In this document: piece by piece, positions 39,864-48,148 of the stretch
Layout of the letters: each line of letters begins with the position of its first letter
How positions within the stretch are numbered: position 1 is the first letter of the stretch
Assembly: GCF_001485495.1 (NCBI RefSeq)
Contig: NZ_BCNF01000036.1
Coordinates: forward strand, 1 to 64,000
DNA length: 64,000 nt
Direction of reading: 5' to 3'
Source of the DNA: Gordonia desulfuricans NBRC 100010
GTDB lineage: Bacteria > Actinomycetota > Actinomycetes > Mycobacteriales > Mycobacteriaceae
Position numbers and translations under genes: made by a program
Notes under the pieces: model-generated
The model's input: only the letters and a program-made list of their open reading frames with translations
Told to the model about the DNA's origin: nothing
Database searches by the model: none

Positions 39864-41207
39864 TCAGGAGTGCCACACGTCCTGGTGGTCACGATGCGTG
39901 GGCAGGTAGGCACCCGGATCGAAGTGGTGGTCATAGAAGTCGGTGTCGATATGTTGCGCCTGAAGGTAATTCAGGATGTGTACGGTCGGTACGGTTCCCG
40001 GTATCTTGCCGAACACGTCGTCCACGTAGGCGATCTGGCCGGTCAGCAGTTCGGTGAACCGCTCGTCATAGGGCGCCGCGGATGCCCGCACCCGCGGGGT
40101 GTCCCGCCACGGACCGTCGGTGTCGGGGTGAAAGGGCCCACCGGGGCCGAACTTCCGTTCCGTGAAGCGCGCCACCGCCTCGCCGGCATCGGCCACGTGC
40201 GGGCGTGACAGCGTCTCGAAGACTCCTGGCAGCCCCGTGGGATTGGGCAGCGACCACCTGTCGTCGGTCTGTACCTCGAATCCCAGACCGGGTACCGCCG
40301 GATCACCGGAGGCACCGAGGACCGACAATCGGTCGATCCCGTCGAAGGTCCATCCGCCCAGACCGAGTGCACCCAGGACGAGATGGCCGTTGTAGGCGGC
40401 GGTGACCAGCTCCGCACTCGCCTCGGCGAGGGTGTACTGCTCCACGAACGACAGCGGGAAGGGATCCCCCGCATGACGCAGCGACGGATCCGAGGCACCG
40501 GGGATCTCCCGATCGTGGATGTCGTCGTAGAGCCCGTATCCGTTCTGCAGGAAGAACGCGACGTTCGCGATGAAATGCTGGGCGAGGTCGGCGATGGGGA
40601 TCACCAGCAGCGAGCCCGGATGGTTGGCGATCCAGGTGTTGTGGCCTTCCAGATACGGTTCTTCGCGTGGGAGATGTATCCGGTGATCAGAGATCTTGCG
40701 ATACCGGCCGACCGTCTCGGCGAGCCAGTCCTCGATGCCCCCGTCCCCGATGTCCCCGCCCTCGATATCCCCGTCCCCGATGTCCCCGCCGCCTCCACTG
40801 GAAGCAGGGGCGGCGTCGCGACTGGACAGGAAGTAGGTGCCCGAGTCGTCGGTGAAGAAGAACTCGGTGGTGTGGAATCCGGCGGCGGACGGAAACGTGC
40901 GCCCCGTGGCCGATCCCGAGTAGTTCGGCAGCGCCGGTGCATATCCGGGATGGTGGCTGATGCCGAAGTGCCGGCCGGTGACGCCGGTGACGACCGACAG
41001 GACGAGGGCACGCTCGACCTCGCTGAGCGGTTGGACCGGCCGGTTGCTGGTGAAGGCGAGTTCTCCGGCGGGGATACGGCCGCCGACCGGGAAACGACGG
41101 GATCGGCGCCCGGTGATCGCACCGAGTAACGGGAAGGCGGCGAGGTCGGTCAGGGCGCGACGCTCGCCGTCGGTCAGGTCGAATCCGCGCCGGTCCGTCG
41201 TCGTCAC
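39864..41207 (-). CDS. Nitroreductase-fold (SagB/ThcOx-like) protein, unrecognised family
   Basis: A 447-residue protein. Parts resemble flavin nitroreductases: RRSRRFP near residue 34 with PLSEVERALVL after it, the FPSAAGFHTTEFFF segment near 115 where SagB-like enzymes have PSAGALHP, then GTYFL, and GALGLGGWTF near 285. The overall protein is longer than a simple nitroreductase and carries a Gly/Asp/Ile low-complexity insert (GGGDIGDGDIEGGDIGDGG) at about 140-158, encoded by a DNA repeat. GTG 41207 overlaps the stop of the alpha/beta hydrolase (GTGA). Function unknown; the fold is my inference. Confidence 0.6.
   Translation of the reverse strand: MTTTDRRGFDLTDGERRALTDLAAFPLLGAITGRRSRRFPVGGRIPAGELAFTSNRPVQPLSEVERALVLSVVTGVTGRHFGISHHPGYAPALPNYSGSATGRTFPSAAGFHTTEFFFTDDSGTYFLSSRDAAPASSGGGGDIGDGDIEGGDIGDGGIEDWLAETVGRYRKISDHRIHLPREEPYLEGHNTWIANHPGSLLVIPIADLAQHFIANVAFFLQNGYGLYDDIHDREIPGASDPSLRHAGDPFPLSFVEQYTLAEASAELVTAAYNGHLVLGALGLGGWTFDGIDRLSVLGASGDPAVPGLGFEVQTDDRWSLPNPTGLPGVFETLSRPHVADAGEAVARFTERKFGPGGPFHPDTDGPWRDTPRVRASAAPYDERFTELLTGQIAYVDDVFGKIPGTVPTVHILNYLQAQHIDTDFYDHHFDPGAYLPTHRDHQDVWHS
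40739..40790 (-). repeat. Two-copy 22-bp repeat in the nitroreductase-like gene
   Basis: The same 22-bp sequence occurs at 40739-40760 and 40769-40790 (30-bp period). It encodes Gly-Asp-Ile-Gly-Asp-Gly repeats in a surface-loop position of the protein. Confidence 0.75.
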
Positions 41208-42004
41208 GAGGACACCGCCGAGGGCACGTGGTCGCCGATGTGCCGGCCGATCACCGCGGCGACGTGGGCGTGGGCCACCTCGTTGAGCACGTCGTGGGCG
41301 CCGTCGGCGACGACCTCCACGCGGAGCGTCGGCAGCCGGTCCTGCCACGCGGTGACACCGTCGAGCGGCGCCACGGCGTCGTTGCGGCCGTGGACGGCCA
41401 GCAGCGGGATCGTCGACGCCGGCAGGTCGCGGTCGAGTCTCTCCCATGCGGGCGTGAACAGTCGGCTCAGTTCGCCACCGATGTCGGCGGCGGTGAAGGC
41501 CAGCGGATCGTTGGCCAGCTCGTCGCGATAGAACGGGTCCGCCGACAGCGCATCCAGATCGAGTTCGAACGGGTCGTCGGAATCGACGGCGGCCTGCAGC
41601 CACGGCAGCGGCGACAGCGGCGCACCCGAGACGACGACGCTCGTGTACCGCCCGGGCCGGTCGAGTGCCGCGAACACGGCGCCGAGGCTGCCCAGCGAAT
41701 GACCGCCGATCGCCAGGGGGACGTCGGGACGGTGCGCGGCGGCGAGATCGGTCAGCACCCGGGCGTTGTGGACGACGGCGTCACAGGAGCCGACGTTGCC
41801 GCGTTCGCCTTCGGAGAGTCCGTGGCCCGGCTGGTCGAGCGCCCACAGCTCGACTCCGTGCGAGGCGAGTTCGGCGGCATACCGGTGGTAGAGACCCGAG
41901 TGTTCACCGAATCCGTGCAAGAAGATCAACGCTGCGGTCGGTGTGGTCGCGGCCGGCCAGTGACGATAGAACACCCGGCCCTGCGCACCGTCGAAATAGG
42001 GCAT
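41204..42004 (-). CDS. Alpha/beta hydrolase, monoacylglycerol lipase / lysophospholipase type
   Basis: 266 residues with oxyanion HGFGEHSG near residue 30, nucleophile elbow GGHSLGS (Ser about 109), acid Asp in HGRNDAVAP near 211 and His in GAHDVLNE near 240. This is the layout of monoacylglycerol lipases of mycolate bacteria. It is translated just before the nitroreductase-like gene with a 4-nt overlap, so the two products are probably needed together. A soluble cytosolic protein: no signal peptide is seen. Confidence 0.9.
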   Translation of the reverse strand: MPYFDGAQGRVFYRHWPAATTPTAALIFLHGFGEHSGLYHRYAAELASHGVELWALDQPGHGLSEGERGNVGSCDAVVHNARVLTDLAAAHRPDVPLAIGGHSLGSLGAVFAALDRPGRYTSVVVSGAPLSPLPWLQAAVDSDDPFELDLDALSADPFYRDELANDPLAFTAADIGGELSRLFTPAWERLDRDLPASTIPLLAVHGRNDAVAPLDGVTAWQDRLPTLRVEVVADGAHDVLNEVAHAHVAAVIGRHIGDHVPSAVSS

Positions 42005-42143
42005 GGCTCACTCCTTTCCGGGGCGCGACGGGTTTCGTGCCCCGATTCGCTGCACGAGTACTTCGCAACCCACAGAGCATTCACCCGGCACCGGAGGGGT
42101 CGCCAGACTATGGCCCACCGCGATTCTCAGGGAGGCCGACGCA

Positions 42144-42175
42144 CAGCGCCGCCGGTCATCGGACCGACGGCGCTG
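42144..42175 (-). terminator. L,D-transpeptidase gene terminator
   Basis: Arms CAGCGCCGCCGGTC (42144-42157) and GACCGACGGCGCTG (42162-42175) pair at 13 of 14 positions around a 4-nt loop. The hairpin starts 23 bp past the transpeptidase stop on the minus strand; no T-tract. The rest of the 193-bp gap up to the alpha/beta hydrolase start shows no gene. Confidence 0.65.
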
Positions 42176-42197
42176 CGTTCTTCAGATGGTCAGGGAT

Positions 42198-43244
42198 TCA
42201 GCCTCCGACACCGAGTAGCGCCGGGAGCACGCCCACGAGCTGGTTGAGCAACTGGGTCAGGGCATTCGAGTCGCCGAGTCCCGTCCCGGGAGTGGTGGTA
42301 CCCGGAGTCGTGGTACCCGGGGTGGTGGTGCCCGGGGTGGTCGGGGTCGTCGTCGACGGCGCGGTGCCGCCTTCGGGGGTGGTCGCCTGCGCCTGCCCGG
42401 TGGGTGCCGGCTGGTTGACGCCGATGGTGATCCGCGGGTTCTTTGCCGGGTCGAGCCAGACCAGGATCTGCCGCAGGATGTCCTTGTCGATGGCGACGCA
42501 GCCCATGGTGGGTTCACCGGTGCTGGCGTGCAAGAAGATCGCCGACGCCTTGCCCGGAATCCGTTGCGGGTTGTGCGCGATGTTCACCGCGTAGTCGTAG
42601 GCGGCACCGGAGTTGTACAGGTTCTCGCTGTCGCCGCCCGGACTCTGTGCCTGACGGACGTGGGTGTTGTAGGTCGGCGAGCTCGTGTCGGAGTCCCACC
42701 AGTCCTGCGTGTCGGTCTTGAAGTAGGGCATCTTGGTGCCGGGGTCGGCCAGCCGTCCGAAGGCCTGGTCGAGTGCGAAGGTGCCCTCCGGGGTGCGGTA
42801 GACGTTGTCCTGCGGCTGCCCCATCCCGAGTTCGCCGAGGAAGGCCTTGGTCGGACCGAACACCGGCCGCCAGGTCCCGTTGTCCTCCTTCTGGAAGGCG
42901 GTCAGTGTCGCGGTCTGGTCGCTCGCCTTGGGCGCGGTGACCACGATCATCTGACTGCTCTCACCGGCCTGCGGACCCAGCTCGGACGAGCCCGCACCGG
43001 AGAGCTTGTTCAGGATCGTGTCGAGCTCGGGAATCCCGGTCTCGGGAATGGAGATCCCCCCGAGCGCGCCCAGCCCGTTCGTACCCGGTGTGGATGTACC
43101 CGGTGAGGATGTACCGGGAGTGGATGTACTGGGCGTCGTCGTGCCCGGGGTGGCTTGCGGCGCCGCGAGTGCGGCTCCGTTCCCGCCCGCGACGGCAGCG
43201 AGCATCGCCGCCACCATCAGTCCCACTAGTCCCAACGACCTCAT
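42198..43244 (-). CDS. Secreted L,D-transpeptidase (YkuD-like) with Pro/Thr repeat tails
   Basis: Probable cell-wall cross-linking or wall-modifying enzyme of about 348 residues. Signal peptide at residues 1-28 (MRSLGLVGLMVAAMLAAV, cleavage near ALA). The catalytic block is SAIFLHASTGEPTMGCVAID near 245-265, with the His and Cys of the YkuD motif. TPGT-type repeats flank the domain on both sides (about residues 32-55 and 295-330), encoded by 15-bp DNA repeats at about 43079-43150 and 42293-42340. ATG 43244 has GAAG upstream; GTG 43259 would also give a signal peptide. Confidence 0.82.
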   Translation of the reverse strand: MRSLGLVGLMVAAMLAAVAGGNGAALAAPQATPGTTTPSTSTPGTSSPGTSTPGTNGLGALGGISIPETGIPELDTILNKLSGAGSSELGPQAGESSQMIVVTAPKASDQTATLTAFQKEDNGTWRPVFGPTKAFLGELGMGQPQDNVYRTPEGTFALDQAFGRLADPGTKMPYFKTDTQDWWDSDTSSPTYNTHVRQAQSPGGDSENLYNSGAAYDYAVNIAHNPQRIPGKASAIFLHASTGEPTMGCVAIDKDILRQILVWLDPAKNPRITIGVNQPAPTGQAQATTPEGGTAPSTTTPTTPGTTTPGTTTPGTTTPGTGLGDSNALTQLLNQLVGVLPALLGVGG

Positions 43245-43338
43245 CAGTAACTTCAGCACCACACCAGTGTGGCAAAAGGCAAGAGCCACTGAGTCTCGCA
43301 ACGGTCACAGTGCGACATGGATCCGATCACTACCGACT

Positions 43339-43362
43339 CTTGAATCTGAAATCAGGCTCAAG
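43339..43362 (+). promoter_or_regulatory. 24-bp palindromic operator-like element of the lactonase operon
   Basis: Reads CTTGA-at-CTGA-aa-TCAG-gc-TCAAG; 18 of 24 positions are symmetric. TAGTCT at 43363-43368 abuts it as a -10 hexamer, so a bound protein would block the promoter. The element at 51373-51396, read toward the SDR gene, matches it at 18 of 24 positions and also abuts a TANNNT. It lies 75 bp before the lactonase start. Confidence 0.65.
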
Positions 43363-43437
43363 TAGTCTCGACGCCAGAGTGATCCACCCCACACTCCATC
43401 GCGACTGTGGGGTCACCCCCACCTCGAAGGGATGCGC

Positions 43438-44394
43438 ATGTCCGTCGTCAACACCGTCACCGGCCCGATCGAATCGGCCGATCTCGGCACCACCCTGGTC
43501 CACGAGCACGTCTTCGTCCTCGGCGAGGAGTTCCGCCAGAACTACACCGAGTGGGACGAAGAGCAGAAGATCGCCGACGCGGTGCGCGACCTCAACGAGC
43601 TCAAGGGGCTGGGCGTCGACACGATCTTCGACCCCACCGTGCTCGGCCTGGGGCGCTACATCCCGCGGATCCAGAAGATCGCCGCACAGACCGACCTCAC
43701 CATCGTGGTGGCCACCGGGCTCTACACCTACAACGACATCCCGTTCCAGTTCCACTACACCGGTCCCGGCCTGCTCTTCGACGTCCCCGAACCACTGGTC
43801 GAGTACTTCACCAAGGACCTCACCGAGGGCATCGCAGACACCGGGGTCAAGGCGGCGTTCCTCAAATGCGCGATCGAAGAACAGGGACTGACCCCCGGCG
43901 TCGAGCGGGTGATGCGCGCGGTCGGCATCACCTCCGCGCAGACCGGCGCACCCATCACCGTGCACACCAACCCGCACACCAGGTCCGGTCTCGTGGCCCA
44001 GAAGATCCTCGCGGAGGAGGGCGCCGACCTCACCAAGGTCGTGATCGGACACTCCGGCGACAGCACCGACCTCGACTACCTCATGGAGATCGCCGACGCC
44101 GGGTCGATCCTGGGCATGGACCGCTTCGGCCTCGACGTCCTCCTCCCGTTCGAGGACCGGATCAACACCGTCGTCGAGCTGGTCGCACGGGGGTACGCCG
44201 ACCGCATGGCCCTGGCCCACGATGCGTCGTGCTTCATCGACTGGTTCGACCCCGATGCGAAGCGGGCGGCCGTGCCCAAGTGGAACTTCCGCCACATCAG
44301 CGAGGACGTCCTGCCCGCCCTACGCGAACGCGGCGTCACCGACGAGCAGATCACCACCATGCTCGTCGACGTCCCACGCCGCTACTTCGAGTGA
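43438..44394 (+). CDS. Phosphotriesterase-like lactonase
   Basis: Binuclear-metal amidohydrolase of the PTE-like lactonase group, 318 residues. All six metal-site residues are present with the spacing of the archaeal enzyme SsoPox shifted by at most 6: His22, His24, Lys143 (carbamylated), His176, His205, Asp262. Such enzymes open gamma-/delta-lactones and acyl-homoserine lactones to hydroxy acids. ATG 43438 was chosen over ATG 43432 because GAAGG lies seven bases upstream. It heads an operon with a CoA ligase and an Mce protein, behind a palindromic operator-like element. Confidence 0.92.
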   Translation: MSVVNTVTGPIESADLGTTLVHEHVFVLGEEFRQNYTEWDEEQKIADAVRDLNELKGLGVDTIFDPTVLGLGRYIPRIQKIAAQTDLTIVVATGLYTYNDIPFQFHYTGPGLLFDVPEPLVEYFTKDLTEGIADTGVKAAFLKCAIEEQGLTPGVERVMRAVGITSAQTGAPITVHTNPHTRSGLVAQKILAEEGADLTKVVIGHSGDSTDLDYLMEIADAGSILGMDRFGLDVLLPFEDRINTVVELVARGYADRMALAHDASCFIDWFDPDAKRAAVPKWNFRHISEDVLPALRERGVTDEQITTMLVDVPRRYFE

Positions 44395-44472
44395 CCCACC
44401 CGGACCCGCCGCACCCCTCATCACGCGCCTCCCGGCCCCCCTCACGAATCCACCCGAGCAGAAACGGATCCC

Positions 44473-46005
44473 ATGGCCAGCATCGTCACCGACCTGCGGC
44501 AGTGTGCCGACTCCCATCCCGATCGCCCCGCCGTGCGCGCCGGCGACCGCATCCTGTCCTACGCCGACCTGCGTGACCGGATCGCCCGCGCCGCAACCAG
44601 ACTCGCCGCGGCCGGGGTCTCCCGCGACGACCGCGTACTGCTGATCGCGCCGTCGGTCCCGGAGTTCGCGATCGCCTACTACGGACTGCAGTCGGTCGGG
44701 GCCACCGCGATCACCCTGAACGTGATGTCGACGCCCGCCGAGATCGGTTATGTCATCGACGATTCCGGGACATCGCTGGTTCTGGCGTGGCATCGGTGCG
44801 CCGAGGCCGCGAGGTCAGCGGCGGGTGAACGCGGTCTCCCGATGCTCGAACTCACCGAGTTCGAGAACGAACCCGACGACGCCGTCGCGGCCACCGCACC
44901 GGTCGACCGCGACGCCGACGACACCGCGGTGATCCTCTACACCTCCGGCACCACCGGACGGCCCAAGGGCGCCCAGCTCACCGTCGCCAACATCGATGCG
45001 GTCCCGGCCGCCTTCCAGGCCGCCCTGCAGGTCGGCGAACACGAACGCTGGGCCACCGCGCTGCCCCTGTTCCACTGCTTCGGGCAGGTCGTGGTGATGC
45101 ACAACGCCCTCGCCGGTGGCGGCACCCTCTCGCTGCTGAGTCCGTTCACCCCGACGGCCTTCATGGATCGTCTGCGTGACGAGCACATCACCATCGCCTG
45201 CGGCGTGCCGACCATGTGGAACGCCATGCTGCAGGTCACCGAGGGCTACACCCCCGCCGACTTCGCCGACCTACGGTTGGCGTGTTCGGGTGGCGCATCC
45301 ATGCCCGGCGAGGTGATCCGGGAGTTCTCCGACCGGTTCGGCTGCTCCATCCTCGAGGGATACGGACTCACCGAGACCGCCGGCACCACCACCTTCCGCA
45401 ACCTCGAGGGGCCGCCGAAGGTGGGCACCGTGGGTCCGGCCCTGCCCGGGTTCACCATCGAGGTCCGCGATCCCGACGGCCATCCGGTGCCGGCCGACGA
45501 GATCGGTGAGATCTTCATCAAGGGCCCCACCGTGATGAAGGGCTACTGGAACCGGCCCGACGCCACCGCCGCCGAACTGGTCGACGGCTGGTTCCGCACC
45601 GGCGATCTGGGCACGATGGACACCGACGGCGATGTTCGCATCGTGGACCGCACCAAGGACATGATCATCCGCGGTGGGTACAACGTGTACCCGCGTGAGG
45701 TCGAGGAGGTCCTCTACACCCATCCCGACATCGTCGAGGTGGCGGTGATCGGTGTGTCCGACGACCACTACGGCGAGGAGATCGCCGCGGTCATCACTCC
45801 CCGGCCGGGCACCCAGATCGATCCGGATGCGTTGCGCGCGTGGACCAAAGAACGCCTCTCGGCCTACAAGGTGCCGCGCATCATCCGCTTCGTCGACGCA
45901 CTCCCCAAGGGCGCGACGGGCAAGATCCTCAAGCGTGCGATCGACCGCTCGGAGCTCGTCGCACCGACGAGTGCGGCCACCGGACGATCCGGTGGCGGCC
46001 TGTGA
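44473..46005 (+). CDS. AMP-forming acyl-CoA ligase in the lactonase operon
   Basis: 510-residue adenylate-forming enzyme that would activate the acid released by the lactonase. Motifs: YTSGTTGRPKG near residue 157, GYGLTETAG near 297, GYWNRPDAT near 357, DRTKDMIIRGGYN near 395 and the C-terminal Lys in KGATGKILK near 482. The start ATG 44473 follows the lactonase by 78 bp, with a purine-rich GAGCAGAAACGG before it. Context favours 4-hydroxy or related medium-chain acids as substrate; the sequence itself does not fix chain length. Confidence 0.92.
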   Translation: MASIVTDLRQCADSHPDRPAVRAGDRILSYADLRDRIARAATRLAAAGVSRDDRVLLIAPSVPEFAIAYYGLQSVGATAITLNVMSTPAEIGYVIDDSGTSLVLAWHRCAEAARSAAGERGLPMLELTEFENEPDDAVAATAPVDRDADDTAVILYTSGTTGRPKGAQLTVANIDAVPAAFQAALQVGEHERWATALPLFHCFGQVVVMHNALAGGGTLSLLSPFTPTAFMDRLRDEHITIACGVPTMWNAMLQVTEGYTPADFADLRLACSGGASMPGEVIREFSDRFGCSILEGYGLTETAGTTTFRNLEGPPKVGTVGPALPGFTIEVRDPDGHPVPADEIGEIFIKGPTVMKGYWNRPDATAAELVDGWFRTGDLGTMDTDGDVRIVDRTKDMIIRGGYNVYPREVEEVLYTHPDIVEVAVIGVSDDHYGEEIAAVITPRPGTQIDPDALRAWTKERLSAYKVPRIIRFVDALPKGATGKILKRAIDRSELVAPTSAATGRSGGGL

Positions 46006-46122
46006 CGGCACCCACAGCCGAATGTACCCATGGACGTTGTCACGATCCTCTGGCGCGGCGAACTGACCCGTGGGTAACCTGACCGGGCCCCGGCCGGGGC
46101 GGAAGGGTCGGGTCCTCGTCAC

Positions 46123-47370
46123 ATGCCACCGCTCAGTCGTCTCGCACGACTGCAGATCGCCGCGATCCTCGTGATCGGCCTGGCGGTCAGTGTCTTCGCC
46201 GGTATCCGCTACGTGCACATCAACCGGGTGGTCGGGATCGGGGTCTACACCGTCACCGCACAACTACCCGACTCCGGCGGGATCTTCACCAATGCCGAGG
46301 TCACCTACCTCGGCATCCCGGTGGGGCGGGTCGGCGAACTCCGGCTCACCGCCGACGGTGTGGACGTCGACCTGCAACTGGACTCCAGCGCCCCCGAGAT
46401 CCCCGAGTCGTCGGTGGCCGTGGTGGCCGCACGATCGGCGATCGGTGAGCAGTACATCGACCTGCAACCGTCGAAGATCGACGGCCGGCACCTCGCCGAC
46501 GGCTCGCGGATCACCCGGGCGTCGATCCCGCCGAAGGTCGAGGACGTCGTGTCGTCGGCGATCGATCTCTCCGAGTCGATCCCGCTCGACGACCTGCACA
46601 CCGTGATCACCGAGCTGGGCAAGGGATTCCACGGCCAGAACGAGAACCTCCCACGGCTGGTCGACTCGCTGTCGAAACTCGCCGAGGCCGGTGCCGACAA
46701 CATCCCGGCCACCATCGGCCTGCTCCGCGACGCCGACACCGTCCTGGCCACCCAGGCCGACCAGTCCGACGCGATCCTGTCGTGGTCACGCGGACTCGAC
46801 CTGGTGTCGGCCACGCTGGCCACCGCCGACCCGGACCTCCGCCGACTGCTGACCACCGGCTCGGCATCGGCCACCCAGATCTCGGAACTGGTGCAGCGCA
46901 ACGGCGGTGACCTCGCCACCGTCGTCGGCCAGCTCGCCGACGTGGCACGCACCGTCGGGCCGGCCACCTACACCACGTCGATGACCTTCGCCTTGCTGTC
47001 ACAGCTGTCGGCCGGTGCGCACTCCCCCGCGCCCGGTGACGGACAGATCCATTTCGGCGTCGTGCTCGAGACCAACGACCCGCCCGCCTGCACCAGAGGC
47101 TACGAGAGCACGCAGCGGATCATCGACGAGATGAAGCGCACCAAGCCGGATTTCGACATCCGCTACGACGACTTCCCGTTCAACACCGACGCGCGGTGTG
47201 CCGTACCGTTCGGCAATCCGACCGGGGTGCGCGGTGCCGACCGGGCCCGCTATGCCGATCCGTCGACCGCACAGCCCTGGGACACCACGCCGAAGAAGGA
47301 TCCCGACCGCCTGAACCTCAATCCGCTTGCGCGGCAACTGGCGACACTGCTGGGTGTGCGGACCGACTGA
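46123..47370 (+). CDS. Orphan Mce-family (MlaD-domain) lipid transport protein
   Basis: 415-residue Mce protein: an N-terminal membrane helix at about 10-28 (IAAILVIGLAVSVFAGI), an MlaD domain at about 40-118 (IGVYTVTAQLPDSGGIFTNA, YLGIPVGRVG), then a long helical needle-forming stretch (about 125-290) and a Cys-containing tail. It resembles MceF/MceE in layout but lacks a lipobox. Mce proteins normally come in six-gene sets with two YrbE permeases; none are nearby. It follows the CoA ligase by 117 bp and probably shares its operon. Confidence 0.85.
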   Translation: MPPLSRLARLQIAAILVIGLAVSVFAGIRYVHINRVVGIGVYTVTAQLPDSGGIFTNAEVTYLGIPVGRVGELRLTADGVDVDLQLDSSAPEIPESSVAVVAARSAIGEQYIDLQPSKIDGRHLADGSRITRASIPPKVEDVVSSAIDLSESIPLDDLHTVITELGKGFHGQNENLPRLVDSLSKLAEAGADNIPATIGLLRDADTVLATQADQSDAILSWSRGLDLVSATLATADPDLRRLLTTGSASATQISELVQRNGGDLATVVGQLADVARTVGPATYTTSMTFALLSQLSAGAHSPAPGDGQIHFGVVLETNDPPACTRGYESTQRIIDEMKRTKPDFDIRYDDFPFNTDARCAVPFGNPTGVRGADRARYADPSTAQPWDTTPKKDPDRLNLNPLARQLATLLGVRTD

Positions 47371-47400
47371 CACCCACCCGCACCCGATCGTCCGAGCCGC

Positions 47401-48090
47401 TCAGCCCTTCGGTGACCGCAACCCGATCGCATTGGCCCACAACCGGGTCGCGGTGAAGGTGAGATCGTCCATGGACACCTCGTCGACGCCGATCGCAAAG
47501 GCCTGGTAGGCCATTCGCGACACCATCCCCGAGAGCGCCTGGGCGGCACCCATCGCGTCGAGGTCCGGATCGGCGAGCCCGGACTCCTGGAGCTTCTCGA
47601 TATGGCGCGCATTGCGACTCGCGAACACCAGACCGCGTTGCCGTCGCTTCTCCCGGAACTCCGGCATGTTCGCGGTCACCTGCTCGAGCACGAGACGTAG
47701 CTTCGCATTGCGTTTGTACGCCTCGAAATACGCCCGATTGGCGGCCTCGAGCACGGCGATCGGATCGCCCTCCGATCCGGACTCCACATGCGGGAACCCG
47801 GGATGCAGCATGTCCTCGTGTGCCTCCGCCAGCACCGCGTCGAGGATCTCCTCCTTCGAGTCGAAGTAGGTGTAGAAGGTACCCGTCGAGCAGCTCGCGG
47901 CCACGGTGATGTCGGTGAGCCGGGCATCGGAGAAGCCGTCGCGCTCGAAGATCTGCCGGGCGGCCGCGATCAGCGCCGCCCGGGTCCGTTCCCCGCGTGC
48001 GGTGGCCGGCGGCGCCTTCTCGGTGCCCGCGGCGGCGATCCGCGGCAGATCCGATCCGACCAGCTCGGACCCCCTCGATTCTGCGGTCAT
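47401..48090 (-). CDS. TetR-family regulator, last gene of the SDR-ACAD-kinase operon
   Basis: 229 residues with an N-terminal helix-turn-helix (LTDITVAASCSTGTFYTYF, about residues 58-76) after a disordered 30-residue tail, and a ligand domain. ATG 48090 was chosen over longer frames because it begins MTAESRG; no ribosome binding site is strong. It lies 58 bp after the kinase. As the only regulator between the two convergent operons headed by related 24-bp palindromes, it is the natural candidate to bind both, with an acyl-CoA of the pathway as inducer (inference). Confidence 0.88.
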   Translation of the reverse strand: MTAESRGSELVGSDLPRIAAAGTEKAPPATARGERTRAALIAAARQIFERDGFSDARLTDITVAASCSTGTFYTYFDSKEEILDAVLAEAHEDMLHPGFPHVESGSEGDPIAVLEAANRAYFEAYKRNAKLRLVLEQVTANMPEFREKRRQRGLVFASRNARHIEKLQESGLADPDLDAMGAAQALSGMVSRMAYQAFAIGVDEVSMDDLTFTATRLWANAIGLRSPKG

Positions 48091-48148
48091 CGTGCCATCC
48101 TGACACCCGCCGTCGCCGCCGTGCACATCGAGTACCCCATGGACGCGA

